Positions 8,602-17,570 of a stretch of 64,000 nucleotides of DNA are shown in pieces. The translations under genes were made by a program, and so were the position numbers. Source of the DNA: Arthrobacter sp. EPSL27 (GTDB lineage: Bacteria > Actinomycetota > Actinomycetes > Actinomycetales > Micrococcaceae); contig NZ_LNUT01000005.1 in assembly GCF_001512305.1 (NCBI RefSeq), positions 717,774 through 781,773 on the forward strand, given 5' to 3'. The notes beneath the pieces are model-generated. The model saw only the letters and a list, made by a program, of their open reading frames with translations, searched no databases and had not been told where the DNA came from. The first letter of the stretch is position 1; every line of letters begins with the position of its first letter.

Positions 8602-9991
8602 CCGGCCCGTGCCCGGGGCGGACCTCCCCATGACCGGCTCCGGCGCCGCGGACCTGCTGGAGGCTGCCCGGCCGACGGTGCCGCACACGGTCAAGGCCCG
8701 GCACGAATACCGCGGAATGCGCACCGCCGAGCACTACTTCGAAGTGCCGCTGGACCACTTCACCGGCGACGGTGTGCCCGGGGAGACCATCACCGTCTTT
8801 GCCCGAGAGTACGTCTCCGCGGACCACAGCGACGAGGAAGCAGCCCGGCTCCCGTGGCTCCTGTACCTGCAGGGCGGCCCGGGCGGGCGCGGCAACCGCC
8901 TCCCGTCCCTGGGCGGCTGGAGCAAGGCCGCGGCCAGGGACTTCCGCATCCTGATGCTGGACCAGCGCGGCACCGGGCTGTCCTCCGCGATCGACCGCAA
9001 CACCCTTCCGCTGCGGGGCAACGACGCCGACCAGGCCGAGTACCTGGCGCACTTCCGGGCGGATTCGATCGTGGCCGACGCGGAGGCCATCCGCCTGGCC
9101 CTCGGATCCGGACCATGGACGGTCTACGGCCAGAGCTACGGCGGCTTCTGCGCGCTCAGCTACCTCTCGTTCGCCCCGGAGGGCCTCCGGGAAGTGCTGA
9201 TCACCGGAGGCCTCGCCCCGCTGGCCGGCCCGGCGGACCGGGTCTACCAGGCCACGTTCCAGCGGGTGGCCGCCCGCAACGCTGAATACTTCGCCCGGTA
9301 CCCCGAGGACCGTGCGGCGGTCACCCGGATCGCCCGGCACCTGCGCGACACGGAGGAGTTCCTGCCCGACGGCGGCCGGCTCACCGTGGAACGTTTCCAG
9401 ATGGTGGGCTCCTTCCTGGGCGGCAACACCCGGGTGGATGCCCTGCACCACCTGCTGGAGGACGCCTTCGTCGCCACGCCCTCCGGGGACCGCCTCTCGG
9501 ACGCCTTCCTGGAGCAGGTCCGCGGCTTGGTGTCCCGTTCGGCCAACCCGCTGTATGCCCTGATGCACGAATCCATCTACGGCCAGGGTGAACCCACCGA
9601 CTGGGCCGCCTGGCGGGTGCTGCAGGACTTCCCGGAGTTCTCCCCCGAAGCCCCGGAGCCGCTGCTCACCGGTGAAATGGTCTACCCCTGGTACTTCGAG
9701 CAGGACCCGGCCCTCCGGCCGCTGCAGAACGTTGCCCTGCTGCTCGCCGAGAAGGCCGACTGGCCGGCCCTGTACGATCCGGAGCAGCTGGCACGCAACT
9801 CGGTGCCGGCCGCCGCGGCCGTGTACACCGAGGACATCTACGTGGACCGGGAACTCTCCCTCGAAACAGCCGCGGCGGTCCGTGGCCTGCAGGTCTGGGA
9901 GTCGGCGGACTTCCACCACGACGGCATCGCCGACGACGGCGAGGGCATCTTCGCGCGGCTTCTCGGGCTGACCCGCTCCGTCCGTCCCTAG
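8594..9991 (+). CDS. Proline iminopeptidase-like alpha/beta hydrolase (S33 family)
   Basis: This 465-residue alpha/beta hydrolase has the QGGPGG oxyanion segment (93-98) and nucleophile elbow GQSYGG with Ser181, both typical of S33 prolyl aminopeptidases. HH near the C-terminus (FHHDGIADDGEG) would supply the catalytic His. The enzyme would release N-terminal proline or a similar residue from peptides in the cytosol; no signal peptide is seen. The GTG at 8594 overlaps the upstream stop by eight bases. A later in-frame ATG (MTGSG) is possible. It converges on the MFS gene with a four-base overlap of the two coding ends. Confidence 0.82.
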   Translation: MADRPVPGADLPMTGSGAADLLEAARPTVPHTVKARHEYRGMRTAEHYFEVPLDHFTGDGVPGETITVFAREYVSADHSDEEAARLPWLLYLQGGPGGRGNRLPSLGGWSKAAARDFRILMLDQRGTGLSSAIDRNTLPLRGNDADQAEYLAHFRADSIVADAEAIRLALGSGPWTVYGQSYGGFCALSYLSFAPEGLREVLITGGLAPLAGPADRVYQATFQRVAARNAEYFARYPEDRAAVTRIARHLRDTEEFLPDGGRLTVERFQMVGSFLGGNTRVDALHHLLEDAFVATPSGDRLSDAFLEQVRGLVSRSANPLYALMHESIYGQGEPTDWAAWRVLQDFPEFSPEAPEPLLTGEMVYPWYFEQDPALRPLQNVALLLAEKADWPALYDPEQLARNSVPAAAAVYTEDIYVDRELSLETAAAVRGLQVWESADFHHDGIADDGEGIFARLLGLTRSVRP

Positions 9992-11346
9992 GCCGGGGCC
10001 GGGGTGCTGCGGTCCCGGGCGGCAGCGCCCAGGGCGGCGGCCAGCACGGCCACGGCGACGGCGGCCGCCGCCAGGTTCAGGCCCTGGTAGCCCACCCCGC
10101 TCATCACCAGGCCGGAGAACCCCGCCCCGACCGCGCCGGCAATCCCCATCATGGTGTCCGAGACGCCCTGGACCAGGACCCGGTCGTCGGCGCCGACGCT
10201 TTCCGCGAGCAGGGTGGATCCCGCGATGGTGGCGGCGGACCAGCCGAGGCCCAGCAGCACCAGCCCCACCGTCACCAGGGCAGGCTGGGACTGGCCGAAG
10301 CCGGCCACGAGGACCGAGACCAGGATCAGCCCGTGGCCCAGCAGGATGACCGGCAGCCGGCCCACCTTGTCCGTCAGCCAGCCCATCACCGGCGAGAGCG
10401 CGTACATCCCGGCGATGTGCAGCGAGATGGTGAACCCGATCAGGACCAGGACGTCGGTGCTGGCGGCGTGGGCGTGCCCGTCCGGCATGCCCGCCAGCGG
10501 GCCCTCGGTCAGCAGCTGCAGGTGCAGGGGCGTCATCGACATGACAGCTGCCATGCAGCCGTGGGCGGCGATCACGGCGAGAAGGGCCAGGCGTGCCCGC
10601 GGCGAGGCCTGGATGGCGCGCAGGCCGTGACGGAGTCCGTGCCGCCGTCGGGCAGCTGACGTGCCTTTCGCGGCGGCCTCGGCCGGGGAGCCCGCGCGGA
10701 GCCGTGCGGCGAGCAGCAGCGGGTCCGGCCGCAGGCCGACCAGCAGCAGCAGGGCCGCCAGCGCCAGCCCCGCGGTGGAGAACACGAACGGGCCCGCCAG
10801 CGCCGGGAGGCCGAGCGCTTCCCCGACGAGGGCGCCGGGACGGATCAGGTTGGGGCCGGCGACGGCCCCGATGGTCACGGCCCAGACGACGATCGCCAGG
10901 GACCGGCCGCGGTGCTCCGGGGCAGCGAGGTCGACGGCGGCGAAGCGGGCCTGGAGGTTCGCGGCGGTGCCGAGGCCCAGCAGGGCGGCTGCCGCCAGGA
11001 GCACCGGAAAGCTGCCTGTCACGGTGGACACGATCACCAGCATCGCACCGGCCATGGCGGCGAGCAGGCCAGTGATGAGCGAAGCCCGGCGGCCGCGGCG
11101 CCCGGCCAGCCCGGCGAGGGGCAGGGCTGCCGCCGCCGCCCCAAGCGTCATGGTGGTGGTGACCGACCCGGCCCACGCATTGGAACCCGAGAGCTGGACG
11201 GCCAGCAGCGACCCGACCGAGAGACTGGCGCCGTTGCCGATGCCGCTGAGGAGCTGCGCGGCGCTCAGCACCCAAACAGTACGGCGCTGGACCCGTTGGG
11301 GGTCCAGCGCCGTACTGTTCACTGCTGTTGCGTCAAAGATTTTCAC
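9988..11346 (-). CDS. Major facilitator superfamily transporter
   Basis: This 452-residue protein has about twelve hydrophobic helices and a conserved MFS-type N-terminus (DPQRVQRRTVWVLSAAQLL). It is probably a proton-coupled exporter of an unknown drug or metabolite. The loop GRRGRRA between helices 2 and 3 matches the MFS signature loop. The GTG start at 11346 is supported by TAAGCT six bases upstream. Its codons 10-24 fall in a perfect 20-bp palindrome. It lies 26 bases downstream of the terC-like gene on the same strand. If that gene's transcript reads through, the transporter would also come under the manganese riboswitch. Confidence 0.85.
   Translation of the reverse strand: MKIFDATAVNSTALDPQRVQRRTVWVLSAAQLLSGIGNGASLSVGSLLAVQLSGSNAWAGSVTTTMTLGAAAAALPLAGLAGRRGRRASLITGLLAAMAGAMLVIVSTVTGSFPVLLAAAALLGLGTAANLQARFAAVDLAAPEHRGRSLAIVVWAVTIGAVAGPNLIRPGALVGEALGLPALAGPFVFSTAGLALAALLLLVGLRPDPLLLAARLRAGSPAEAAAKGTSAARRRHGLRHGLRAIQASPRARLALLAVIAAHGCMAAVMSMTPLHLQLLTEGPLAGMPDGHAHAASTDVLVLIGFTISLHIAGMYALSPVMGWLTDKVGRLPVILLGHGLILVSVLVAGFGQSQPALVTVGLVLLGLGWSAATIAGSTLLAESVGADDRVLVQGVSDTMMGIAGAVGAGFSGLVMSGVGYQGLNLAAAAVAVAVLAAALGAAARDRSTPAPA
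11275..11319. repeat. Perfect 20-bp inverted repeat inside the MFS coding region
   Basis: Positions 11275-11294 and 11300-11319 are exact reverse complements, with a 5-base loop (gttgg). On the minus strand the arms encode residues NSTALDP and RVQRRTV of the MFS protein. A bidirectional terminator for the upstream gene and a regulator-binding palindrome are both possible. The run of T after the stem is only TTT, so factor-independent termination would be weak. Confidence 0.85.
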
Positions 11347-11352
11347 GGTCCG

Positions 11353-11358
11353 AGCTTA
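11353..11358 (-). promoter_or_regulatory. -10 element TAAGCT of the MFS gene, leaderless start
   Basis: On the minus strand TAAGCT is followed by six bases and the GTG at 11346, with no ribosome binding site. The hexamer lies in the short gap after the upstream stop codon. Confidence 0.5.
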
Positions 11359-11372
11359 GCCGAACCGCGGGG

Positions 11373-12401
11373 TTATTCGGCGTCGCTCATGCTCTTGCGC
11401 GCATCGTCCGCGAGCCGCTCGTCCACCGGGGACTGGGTGGCCTTGGAGCTGAGCAGGCTGGCGATCACGGCGATGATGATGGTGCCGATGATCACGCCGA
11501 GCGAGACGAACGTCGGGATCTCGGGAGCCCATTCGATGTGCTGGCCGCCGTTGATGAAGGGCAGCTCGTTGACGTGCATGGCGTGCAGGACCAGCTTCAC
11601 ACCGATGAACGCAAGGATCACGGACAGCGCGTGCTTGAGGTAGACCAGGCGGGTCATGAGGCCGCCGAGCAGGAAGTACAGCTGCCGCAGGCCCATCAGG
11701 GCGAAGATGTTGGCGGTGAACACGATGAACGCGCTCTGGGTCAGGCCGAAGATGGCCGGGATGGAGTCCACTGCGAAGAGCAGGTCCGTCAGGCCGATGG
11801 TCACGAAGACGATCAGCATGGGGGTGAAGACCTTCTTGCCGTCCACCACGGTGCGGAGCTTGCCGCCGTCGAACTTCTCCGACATCGGCAGGACCTTGCG
11901 GATGCGGGCGATGAGGGGGTTTTCCTTGTCCTCCTCTTCGTGCCCGTCGTCCTGGGCCTGCTTCCACGCGGTCCACAGCAGGAAGGCGCCGAAGATGTAG
12001 AAGACCCAGCTGAACTGTTCGATCACGATGGCGCCGAGGAGGATGAAGATGCCGCGGAGGATCAGGGCGATGATGATGCCCACCATCAGCACTTCCTGCT
12101 GGTACTTACGGGGTACCGAGAAGCGGGCCATGATGATGATAAAGACGAAGAGATTGTCGATACTGAGGCTGTATTCAGTGACCCAGCCGGCGAGGAACTG
12201 CCCGCCGTATTCAGGCCCGGTGAAGGCGAACATGGCACCGGCGAAGACCAGGGCGAGGGCGATGTAGAACGACACCCACAGGCCGGCCTCCTTCATGGAG
12301 GGCTCGTGCGGTCGCTTGAGGACCAGCAGCAGGTCAATGGCCAGGATGATGCCGAGAACGACGAAGGAGCCGATCTCGAACCAGACGGGAAGTTCGGGCA
12401 C
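11373..12401 (-). CDS. TerC-family membrane protein (manganese exporter type)
   Basis: This 342-residue protein has about eight or nine membrane helices and the two TerC hallmarks, SLSIDNLFVF and GLTDLLFAVDSIPAIF, with the conserved acidic residues that bind metal. Related TerC proteins (Alx/MntP-associated and YceF/YkoY types) export Mn2+, some to supply secreted enzymes. The GTG start is preceded by GAAAGG seven bases upstream. A yybP-ykoY riboswitch fills the leader, so expression should rise with manganese. A charged cytosolic loop (DDGHEEEDKEN) lies mid-protein. Confidence 0.88.
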   Translation of the reverse strand: MPELPVWFEIGSFVVLGIILAIDLLLVLKRPHEPSMKEAGLWVSFYIALALVFAGAMFAFTGPEYGGQFLAGWVTEYSLSIDNLFVFIIIMARFSVPRKYQQEVLMVGIIIALILRGIFILLGAIVIEQFSWVFYIFGAFLLWTAWKQAQDDGHEEEDKENPLIARIRKVLPMSEKFDGGKLRTVVDGKKVFTPMLIVFVTIGLTDLLFAVDSIPAIFGLTQSAFIVFTANIFALMGLRQLYFLLGGLMTRLVYLKHALSVILAFIGVKLVLHAMHVNELPFINGGQHIEWAPEIPTFVSLGVIIGTIIIAVIASLLSSKATQSPVDERLADDARKSMSDAE

Positions 12402-12434
12402 GAAGATACCTTTCGCAGGGTGTGACGATGCGGT

Positions 12435-12560
12435 GTAAGTCTCTCCGGCTGGCCGGCGTCCGATACTGAGGTACCTGGGACTGCCTGGCCGCCCGCTACG
12501 CCCGGCAGGGCATCTGTGCCGTGCGTGTTGACGATCGTAGCGCTTGGGATACTCCCCTAC
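12435..12560 (-). promoter_or_regulatory. yybP-ykoY manganese riboswitch upstream of terC
   Basis: On the minus strand the 5' side reads GTAGGGGAGTATCCC, followed by the invariant CGTCAACA (plus-strand 12526-12533), and the 3' side reads GCCGGAGAGACTTAC. GUAGG (12560-12556) pairs with CUUAC (12439-12435) to close helix P1. This order and these loops match the yybP-ykoY aptamer, known to bind Mn2+ and to precede terC-type genes. The aptamer ends 33 bases before the GTG start of terC, so control of translation or early termination is possible. Confidence 0.85.
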
Positions 12561-12577
12561 GTCCGCCCCACATTACC

Positions 12578-14659
12578 CTAGGCGTGCCCCGCGGACTGCA
12601 TTTGACGCAGCTCCTTCTTCAGCTCCCCCACCTCGTCGCGGAGCCGTGCGGCGAGCTCGAACTGCAGCTCCCCGGCGGCGGCGTGCATCTGTTCCGTCAG
12701 CTGCTCGATCAGGCCCACCAGGTCCTCGGCCGGTGCGGCGGCGAGGCCGTCGGCGCGGACCTTGGCGGCGCCCTTGCCCTTGCCCTTGGCCTTGCCGGCG
12801 GCGGCGAGGAGCTCGCGGGTGTCCGCGTCCTCCTTGGCGATCTGGTCCGTGATGTCGGCGATCTTCTTCCGCAGCGGCTGCGGGTCGATGCCCTTCTCCG
12901 TGTTGTAGGCGACCTGGATGGCGCGGCGGCGGTTCGTTTCGTCGATGGCGTGGGCCATCGAGTCGGTGATCTTGTCCGCGTACATGTGGACCTGGCCGGA
13001 CACGTTGCGGGCGGCACGGCCGATGGTCTGGATCAGCGACGTCGAGGAGCGCAGGAAGCCTTCCTTGTCCGCGTCCAGGATGCTCACCAGCGACACTTCC
13101 GGGAGGTCCAGGCCTTCGCGGAGCAGGTTGATGCCGACCAGGACGTCGAAGACGCCCATGCGCAGTTCGCGGAGCAGCTCCACGCGGCGTAGGGTGTCGA
13201 CGTCGGAGTGCAGGTATTCCACCTTCACGCCGTGGCCCAGCAGGTAGTCGGTGAGGTCCTCGGCCATCCGCTTGGTCAGCGTGGTGACGAGGACGCGTTC
13301 GTTCTTGGCCGTGCGGGTGCGGATTTCGCCCAGGAGGTCGTCGATCTGGCCCTTGGTGGGCTTGACGATGACCTCGGGGTCGATCAGGCCTGTGGGCCGG
13401 ATGATCTGCTGCACGAACCCGTCCGCCTTGCCGAGCTCATACTTGCCGGGCGTCGCGGACAGGTACACCGTCTGCCCGACGCGCTGCAGGAACTCGTCCC
13501 ACTTGAGCGGGCGGTTGTCCATCGCGGAGGGCAGGCGGAAGCCGAAGTCGACGAGGTTCCGCTTGCGGGACATGTCGCCTTCGTACATCGCGCCGATCTG
13601 GGGCACGGTGACGTGGGACTCGTCGATGACCAGCAGGAAGTCGTCCGGGAAGTAGTCCAGGAGGCAGTGCGGGGCGCTGCCAGGCTCGCGCCCGTCAATG
13701 TGCGAGGAGTAGTTCTCGATGCCGTTGCAGAAGCCCATCTGCTGCATCATCTCGAGGTCGTAGGTGGTGCGCATCCGGAGCCGCTGCGCCTCCACCAGCT
13801 TGTTCTGGCTTTCCAGGACCTTGAGCCGGTCCGCCAGTTCATCTTCGATCCGCTTGATGGCCCGGCCCATCCGTTCCGGCCCGGCGACGTAGTGGGAGGC
13901 CGGGAAAACGTACATTTCCTCTTCCTCGCGCAGCACTTCGCCGGTGAGTGGGTGCAGGGTCTGGATGTTTTCGATCTCGTCGCCGAAGAACTCGATCCGG
14001 ATGGCGAGTTCCTCGTACATCGGGATGATCTCCACGGTGTCGCCGCGCACGCGGAACGTGCCGCGGTGGAAGTCCACGTCGTTGCGGGCGTACTGCATGG
14101 CGACGAACTTCCGGAGCAGGTCGTCCCGGTTCATCTCGGCGCCCTTGCGGAGCGTCACCATGCCGGCGATGTACTCTTCCGGGGTGCCCAGGCCGTAGAT
14201 GCAGGAGACGGTGGCCACCACGATCACGTCGCGGCGGGTCAGCAGGGCGTTGGTGGCGGAGTGCCGGAGCCGTTCGACTTCCTCGTTGATGGAGGAATCC
14301 TTCTCGATGAAGGTATCCGTCTGCGCCACGTAGGCCTCAGGCTGGTAGTAGTCGTAGTAGGAGACGAAGTACTCCACGGCGTTGTTTGGCAGCAGTTCGC
14401 GGAATTCGTTGGCGAGCTGGGCGGCCAGGGTCTTGTTCTGCACCATCACGAGGGTGGGACGCTGGACCTGCTCGATCAGCCACGCCGTCGTCGCGCTTTT
14501 ACCGGTGCCGGTGGCGCCGAGCAGCACCACATCTTTCTCGCCGTTTTTGATGCGCTCCGTCAGTTCAGCGATCGCGGCCGGCTGGTCGCCCGCCGGCTGG
14601 AACTCGCTGATGACCTCGAAGGGTGCCACGACACGGTTGATCTGCTGGGCAAGACTCAT
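12578..14659 (-). CDS. uvrB: UvrABC excinuclease subunit B
   Basis: This 693-residue protein is full-length UvrB, the damage-verifying helicase-like subunit of nucleotide excision repair. It has Walker [10 protein letters not shown] (48-56), the DNA-clamping beta-hairpin [11 protein letters not shown] near residue 100, helicase motifs through QTIGRAARN, and a C-terminal UVR motif ([18 protein letters not shown]) that contacts UvrC. An insert rich in Lys, Gly and Ala precedes the UVR motif. The start is placed by TAGATT six bases before the ATG, implying a leaderless mRNA. No SOS box is visible upstream. Confidence 0.97.
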   Translation of the reverse strand: MSLAQQINRVVAPFEVISEFQPAGDQPAAIAELTERIKNGEKDVVLLGATGTGKSATTAWLIEQVQRPTLVMVQNKTLAAQLANEFRELLPNNAVEYFVSYYDYYQPEAYVAQTDTFIEKDSSINEEVERLRHSATNALLTRRDVIVVATVSCIYGLGTPEEYIAGMVTLRKGAEMNRDDLLRKFVAMQYARNDVDFHRGTFRVRGDTVEIIPMYEELAIRIEFFGDEIENIQTLHPLTGEVLREEEEMYVFPASHYVAGPERMGRAIKRIEDELADRLKVLESQNKLVEAQRLRMRTTYDLEMMQQMGFCNGIENYSSHIDGREPGSAPHCLLDYFPDDFLLVIDESHVTVPQIGAMYEGDMSRKRNLVDFGFRLPSAMDNRPLKWDEFLQRVGQTVYLSATPGKYELGKADGFVQQIIRPTGLIDPEVIVKPTKGQIDDLLGEIRTRTAKNERVLVTTLTKRMAEDLTDYLLGHGVKVEYLHSDVDTLRRVELLRELRMGVFDVLVGINLLREGLDLPEVSLVSILDADKEGFLRSSTSLIQTIGRAARNVSGQVHMYADKITDSMAHAIDETNRRRAIQVAYNTEKGIDPQPLRKKIADITDQIAKEDADTRELLAAAGKAKGKGKGAAKVRADGLAAAPAEDLVGLIEQLTEQMHAAAGELQFELAARLRDEVGELKKELRQMQSAGHA

Positions 14660-14665
14660 GTACCT

Positions 14666-14671
14666 AATCTA
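14666..14671 (-). promoter_or_regulatory. -10 element TAGATT of uvrB, leaderless start
   Basis: TAGATT on the minus strand is followed by six bases and the ATG of uvrB. It lies in the 40-base gap after coaE, so uvrB has its own promoter even if read-through occurs. Confidence 0.5.
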
Positions 14672-14699
14672 CCGCCGGGGTGCGACATGATGCCCTGAT

Positions 14700-15938
14700 T
14701 CAGCTTTGGGCGGTACCGGGCGCCCCGGTGGTTTGCGACGGCGGCTGCCAGCCGGTGCGTTGCACCCACGCGTCCATCCTGGGCGCGGCGTAGTCCGTGA
14801 ACCAGCCTTCCTTGTCGGCGGCGTAGCCCGCGGTGGATTTATCGACGCCGTGCAGCTTGGCGGCGCGGCGTTTTTCGGCCAGGTAGTCGGCCCGGGCGGC
14901 GGCGTCGTCGCGCAGCCAGTCACGGAAGCACAGCGCGAACCTCCAGCCCGGGGAATTGACGGCCCGGACGTGGAGGTTGACCGCCCGGCCGGGATCGGCG
15001 TTGCCGTGCAGCCGTTTGGCCCAGTCCGCGGGGTCCGGGTGCGGCGGCTTGGGATTGTCCGCGGCGGTCCCGGGCCAGGCCGGGAACCCGGCGTCGGCCA
15101 ATACGGGGGCGATCCGGTCCGCGGCGGCCATGTTTTCCACGCCGAGCTGGAGGTCCAGCACGTCCTTCGCGGCGAGCCCGGGGACGGCGGTGGAGCCCAC
15201 GTGGTCCAGGGCCAGCACGTCCTGGCCGGCCGCCGCCCGGAGGCGTGCCATGAGCCGTTCGGCCTGCGCCGGCCAGTCCGGGTTGGCCGGGACCAGTACC
15301 GGCCCGCCGGTGCGGTGGGCGAGACGGTGCCGGGCCAGGTTCTCGGCGAAGGGCGTGAGCCGGAATTTCCAGAGCCGGTCGACGGCGTCGCGCAGCTCTT
15401 CCTTCGACCCGGAGTTGTCCAGGACGACGTCCGCGGCCGCCAGCCGGTCTTCCCGGGAGGCCTGGGCGGCCATGCGGGCGCGGGCCTGCTCCGGAGTCAT
15501 CTGCCGGTGCTGCACCATGCGCTCGACGCGGACGGACCCGGGGGCGTCCACCACCACCACCAGGTGGAAATTGGCGCCCTGGCCGGTTTCCACCAGCAGC
15601 GGGATGTCCTGGACCACCACCGCGCCCTTCGGGGCAGCGGCGGCCAGCGCGGCGGCCCGCTCCCGGACGAGGGGGTGGATGATGCCGTTCAGCACCGCGA
15701 GCCGCTCCGGGTTACCGAAGACGAGGGCGCCGAGCTTGGGCCGGTCCAGTCCCCCCGACGGCGTCAGGACGGCCCGGCTGAAGGCGTCCACCACCTGCGC
15801 GAGTCCCGGAGTGCCGGGTTCCACCACCTCCCGGGCGAGGGCATCGGCGTCGATCACCACCGCGCCGAGTTCGCGCAGGCGCGCGGCGGCCACTGACTTG
15901 CCTGAGGCGATGCCGCCCGTCAACCCAATTTTCAGCAC
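14700..15938 (-). CDS. coaE: Dephospho-CoA kinase fused to a UPF0157 (GrpB) domain
   Basis: The first ~200 residues are dephospho-CoA kinase, the last step of coenzyme A synthesis, with P-loop LTGGIASGKS (6-15) and a DxD near VVVDAPG. After a linker, residues ~225-400 are a UPF0157/GrpB domain (LVPANPDWPAQ, HVGSTAVPGL), a fold of the nucleotidyltransferase superfamily. The 412-residue fusion is the normal form in many actinobacteria, including the M. tuberculosis CoaE. The GTG start is preceded at six bases by TAGTCT. It is divergent from the YigZ-type gene with only 22 bases between them. Confidence 0.95.
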   Translation of the reverse strand: MLKIGLTGGIASGKSVAAARLRELGAVVIDADALAREVVEPGTPGLAQVVDAFSRAVLTPSGGLDRPKLGALVFGNPERLAVLNGIIHPLVRERAAALAAAAPKGAVVVQDIPLLVETGQGANFHLVVVVDAPGSVRVERMVQHRQMTPEQARARMAAQASREDRLAAADVVLDNSGSKEELRDAVDRLWKFRLTPFAENLARHRLAHRTGGPVLVPANPDWPAQAERLMARLRAAAGQDVLALDHVGSTAVPGLAAKDVLDLQLGVENMAAADRIAPVLADAGFPAWPGTAADNPKPPHPDPADWAKRLHGNADPGRAVNLHVRAVNSPGWRFALCFRDWLRDDAAARADYLAEKRRAAKLHGVDKSTAGYAADKEGWFTDYAAPRMDAWVQRTGWQPPSQTTGAPGTAQS

Positions 15939-15944
15939 CCCACC

Positions 15945-15954
15945 AGACTAAACT
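15945..15954. promoter_or_regulatory. Overlapping divergent -10 elements of coaE and the YigZ-type gene
   Basis: The ten bases AGACTAAACT contain TAGTCT on the minus strand (15950-15945), six bases before the coaE GTG. They also contain TAAACT on the plus strand (15949-15954), six bases before the GTG at 15961. The two hexamers share two base pairs, so the polymerases cannot open both at once. Confidence 0.55.
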
Positions 15955-15960
15955 GATCGG

Positions 15961-16662
15961 GTGGCTGAAGAGGCGGTTTTCCCGGAGAGCAGGGCAACCG
16001 TGTACAGCACGCTGGCCGCCGGCCCGGCGTTCCGCCACGAGATCGAGGTGAAACGCTCCCGTTTCATCACCGTCCTGCAGCGCACCGGCGATGAGGACAG
16101 CGCACGTGCGCTGGTCGCCGGATTGCGCCGGGAGTTCCACGACGCGCGGCACCACTGCTCGGCGTTCGTGCTGGGACCGGACCGGGACGTCCAGCGTTCC
16201 AACGACGACGGCGAACCCTCCGGCACCGCCGGCATCCCAATGCTCGATGCGCTGCTGAAGCGCGAGACGGCACCCGGAGTGACGGACCTCAGCGACGTGA
16301 CCGCCGTCGTGGTCCGCTATTTCGGCGGCATCCTGCTGGGTGCCGGCGGGCTGGTCCGGGCGTACTCCGAATCCGTGTCCGCTGCGCTGCACCGCGCACC
16401 GCTGGTGCAGCGCCGCAGGCTGCGGATCTGCACGGTCAGCGTCCCTCACGCCGGCGCCGGCCGGCTGGAGAATGACCTGCGCGCCGCGGGCTACGTCATG
16501 GCCGAAACCGCTTACGAGGCGCAGACTACAGTCCTGAGGCTCGCGCTGCCGGACCATCCGGCGGACCTGGCCCGGGCGGGTGAACGGCTCGCCGCGCTGT
16601 CGGCGGGGACCGCCGCCCTGCTGCCCGGAGGAACGGAGTGGATCGATGTCCCCCTCACCTGA
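15961..16662 (+). CDS. YigZ/IMPACT-family protein
   Basis: This 233-residue protein has the IMPACT N-terminal domain with the signature RHHCSAFVLGPDRDVQRSND, DGEPSGTAG and VVRYFGGILLGAGGLVRAYS, followed by a small YigZ-type C-terminal ferredoxin-like domain. Family members bind nucleic acid or ribosome-associated factors; the bacterial function is not settled. The GTG start is set by the -10 element six bases upstream. The stop overlaps the start of the next acetyltransferase gene by 17 bases, indicating an operon. Confidence 0.88.
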   Translation: MAEEAVFPESRATVYSTLAAGPAFRHEIEVKRSRFITVLQRTGDEDSARALVAGLRREFHDARHHCSAFVLGPDRDVQRSNDDGEPSGTAGIPMLDALLKRETAPGVTDLSDVTAVVVRYFGGILLGAGGLVRAYSESVSAALHRAPLVQRRRLRICTVSVPHAGAGRLENDLRAAGYVMAETAYEAQTTVLRLALPDHPADLARAGERLAALSAGTAALLPGGTEWIDVPLT

Positions 16663-17170
16663 GGTACCGCAGCCCCCGGTCCGCCTCGTGGACGTCACGG
16701 AGCAGGTCCTGGAGCAGCTGCTGGTGGTGGCCATCCAGGACGCGGACGCCGACGAGGTGACCCCGCCGCTGGGCAGTGCCTCCGGCTGGAACTCGGAACG
16801 GATCAGCTGGTTCCGCGAATACCACCACGCCGCCGCGGGACTCGAGGGGCCGGCGCACCAGAAGAGCTGGGCCATCAGTGCCGGCGGGAAGCTGGCCGGC
16901 TCCATCCGGCTCCGGCGGACCGGCCCGGGCACCGTGGAAACCGGGATCTGGCTGGGCCGCAGCCACCGCGGCAAAGGAATCGCGCACGAAGCCCTCCGGC
17001 TGGTGATCGAGCGTGCCGCGGCGTCCGGCGCGGACGTGCTGGAGGCCGACACCACGGCAGGGAATACCGCCGCGCTGGCCCTCCTGCGCTCCGCCGGGGC
17101 GTCGTTCGAAGAGGGCGAGGCATCACTCACCGCCGCTGTCCCGGTCAAGGCCAGGATTCCCCTGCGCTAG
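16646..17170 (+). CDS. GNAT acetyltransferase, RimJ/RimL type
   Basis: This 174-residue protein shows the RimJ/RimL-like pattern: IWLGRSHRGKGIAHEALRL provides the acetyl-CoA loop (RGKGIA) and the C-terminal NTAALALLRSAGASFEEG is the conserved asparagine-containing helix. It would acetylate a protein N-terminus or small molecule; the substrate is unknown. I chose the ATG at 16646, with GGAGGAACGGAG upstream, which overlaps the end of the YigZ-type gene. Immediately downstream the ~104-bp repeat region begins. Confidence 0.8.
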   Translation: MSPSPEVPQPPVRLVDVTEQVLEQLLVVAIQDADADEVTPPLGSASGWNSERISWFREYHHAAAGLEGPAHQKSWAISAGGKLAGSIRLRRTGPGTVETGIWLGRSHRGKGIAHEALRLVIERAAASGADVLEADTTAGNTAALALLRSAGASFEEGEASLTAAVPVKARIPLR

Positions 17171-17570
17171 TTTCGGGGCCCTGCTGGGACCGCCCACCAC
17201 TGGACATGTCCCCCGGTCACGCCGCACCCCGCCGTCGGACATGCGCCCCCCTGACCCGCACCATTGGACATACCGCCACTATGTCCACTCACGGCGCCCA
17301 AAGATGGGCATGTCCCCCGCACAGCTCCGCACCCCCACCGGACATGCGCCACCCTGACCCGCACCACTGGACATAGCGCCACTATGTCCACCCACGGCGC
17401 CCAAGGATGGGCATGTCCCCCGCACAGCTCCGCACCCCACACCGGACATGCGCCACCCTGACCCGCACCAGTGGACATAACGCCACTATGTCCACCCACG
17501 GCGCTCAAGAATGAGCATGTCCCATGGTGGGCCGGCGCCAACTGTCAGGTCGCCTTAGCGCGGCGCACAG
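17171..17570 (+). other. Non-coding region carrying the ~104-bp repeats (left cluster)
   Basis: This 400-base gap between two convergent genes is almost entirely repeat sequence (17201-17523). No gene is supported: open frames exist, but the unit lengths (103 and 104) shift the frame from copy to copy. Confidence 0.7.
17201..17523 (+). repeat. Tandem ~104-bp repeats rich in GGACAT/ATGTCC dyads
   Basis: Units begin with TGGACATA at 17265, 17368 and 17472, with periods of 103 and 104; the last unit is partial and a related half unit begins at 17201. Each unit starts with TGGACATA, seven bases, TATGTCCA (an 8-bp inverted repeat) and also contains GGGCATGTCC and CGGACATGCG. A second cluster in the same orientation lies beyond the neighbouring gene (18371-18514). 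Confidence 0.82.

Noticed and set aside
8525..11275. Open frame of about 900 codons on the minus strand across two genes
   Set aside because: It runs antisense to the iminopeptidase-like gene and out of frame through the MFS gene; the real genes have motifs and start signals, this frame has neither.
17201..17523. CRISPR array
   Set aside because: Units are about 104 bases and identical throughout rather than short repeats with unique spacers, and no cas genes are present.
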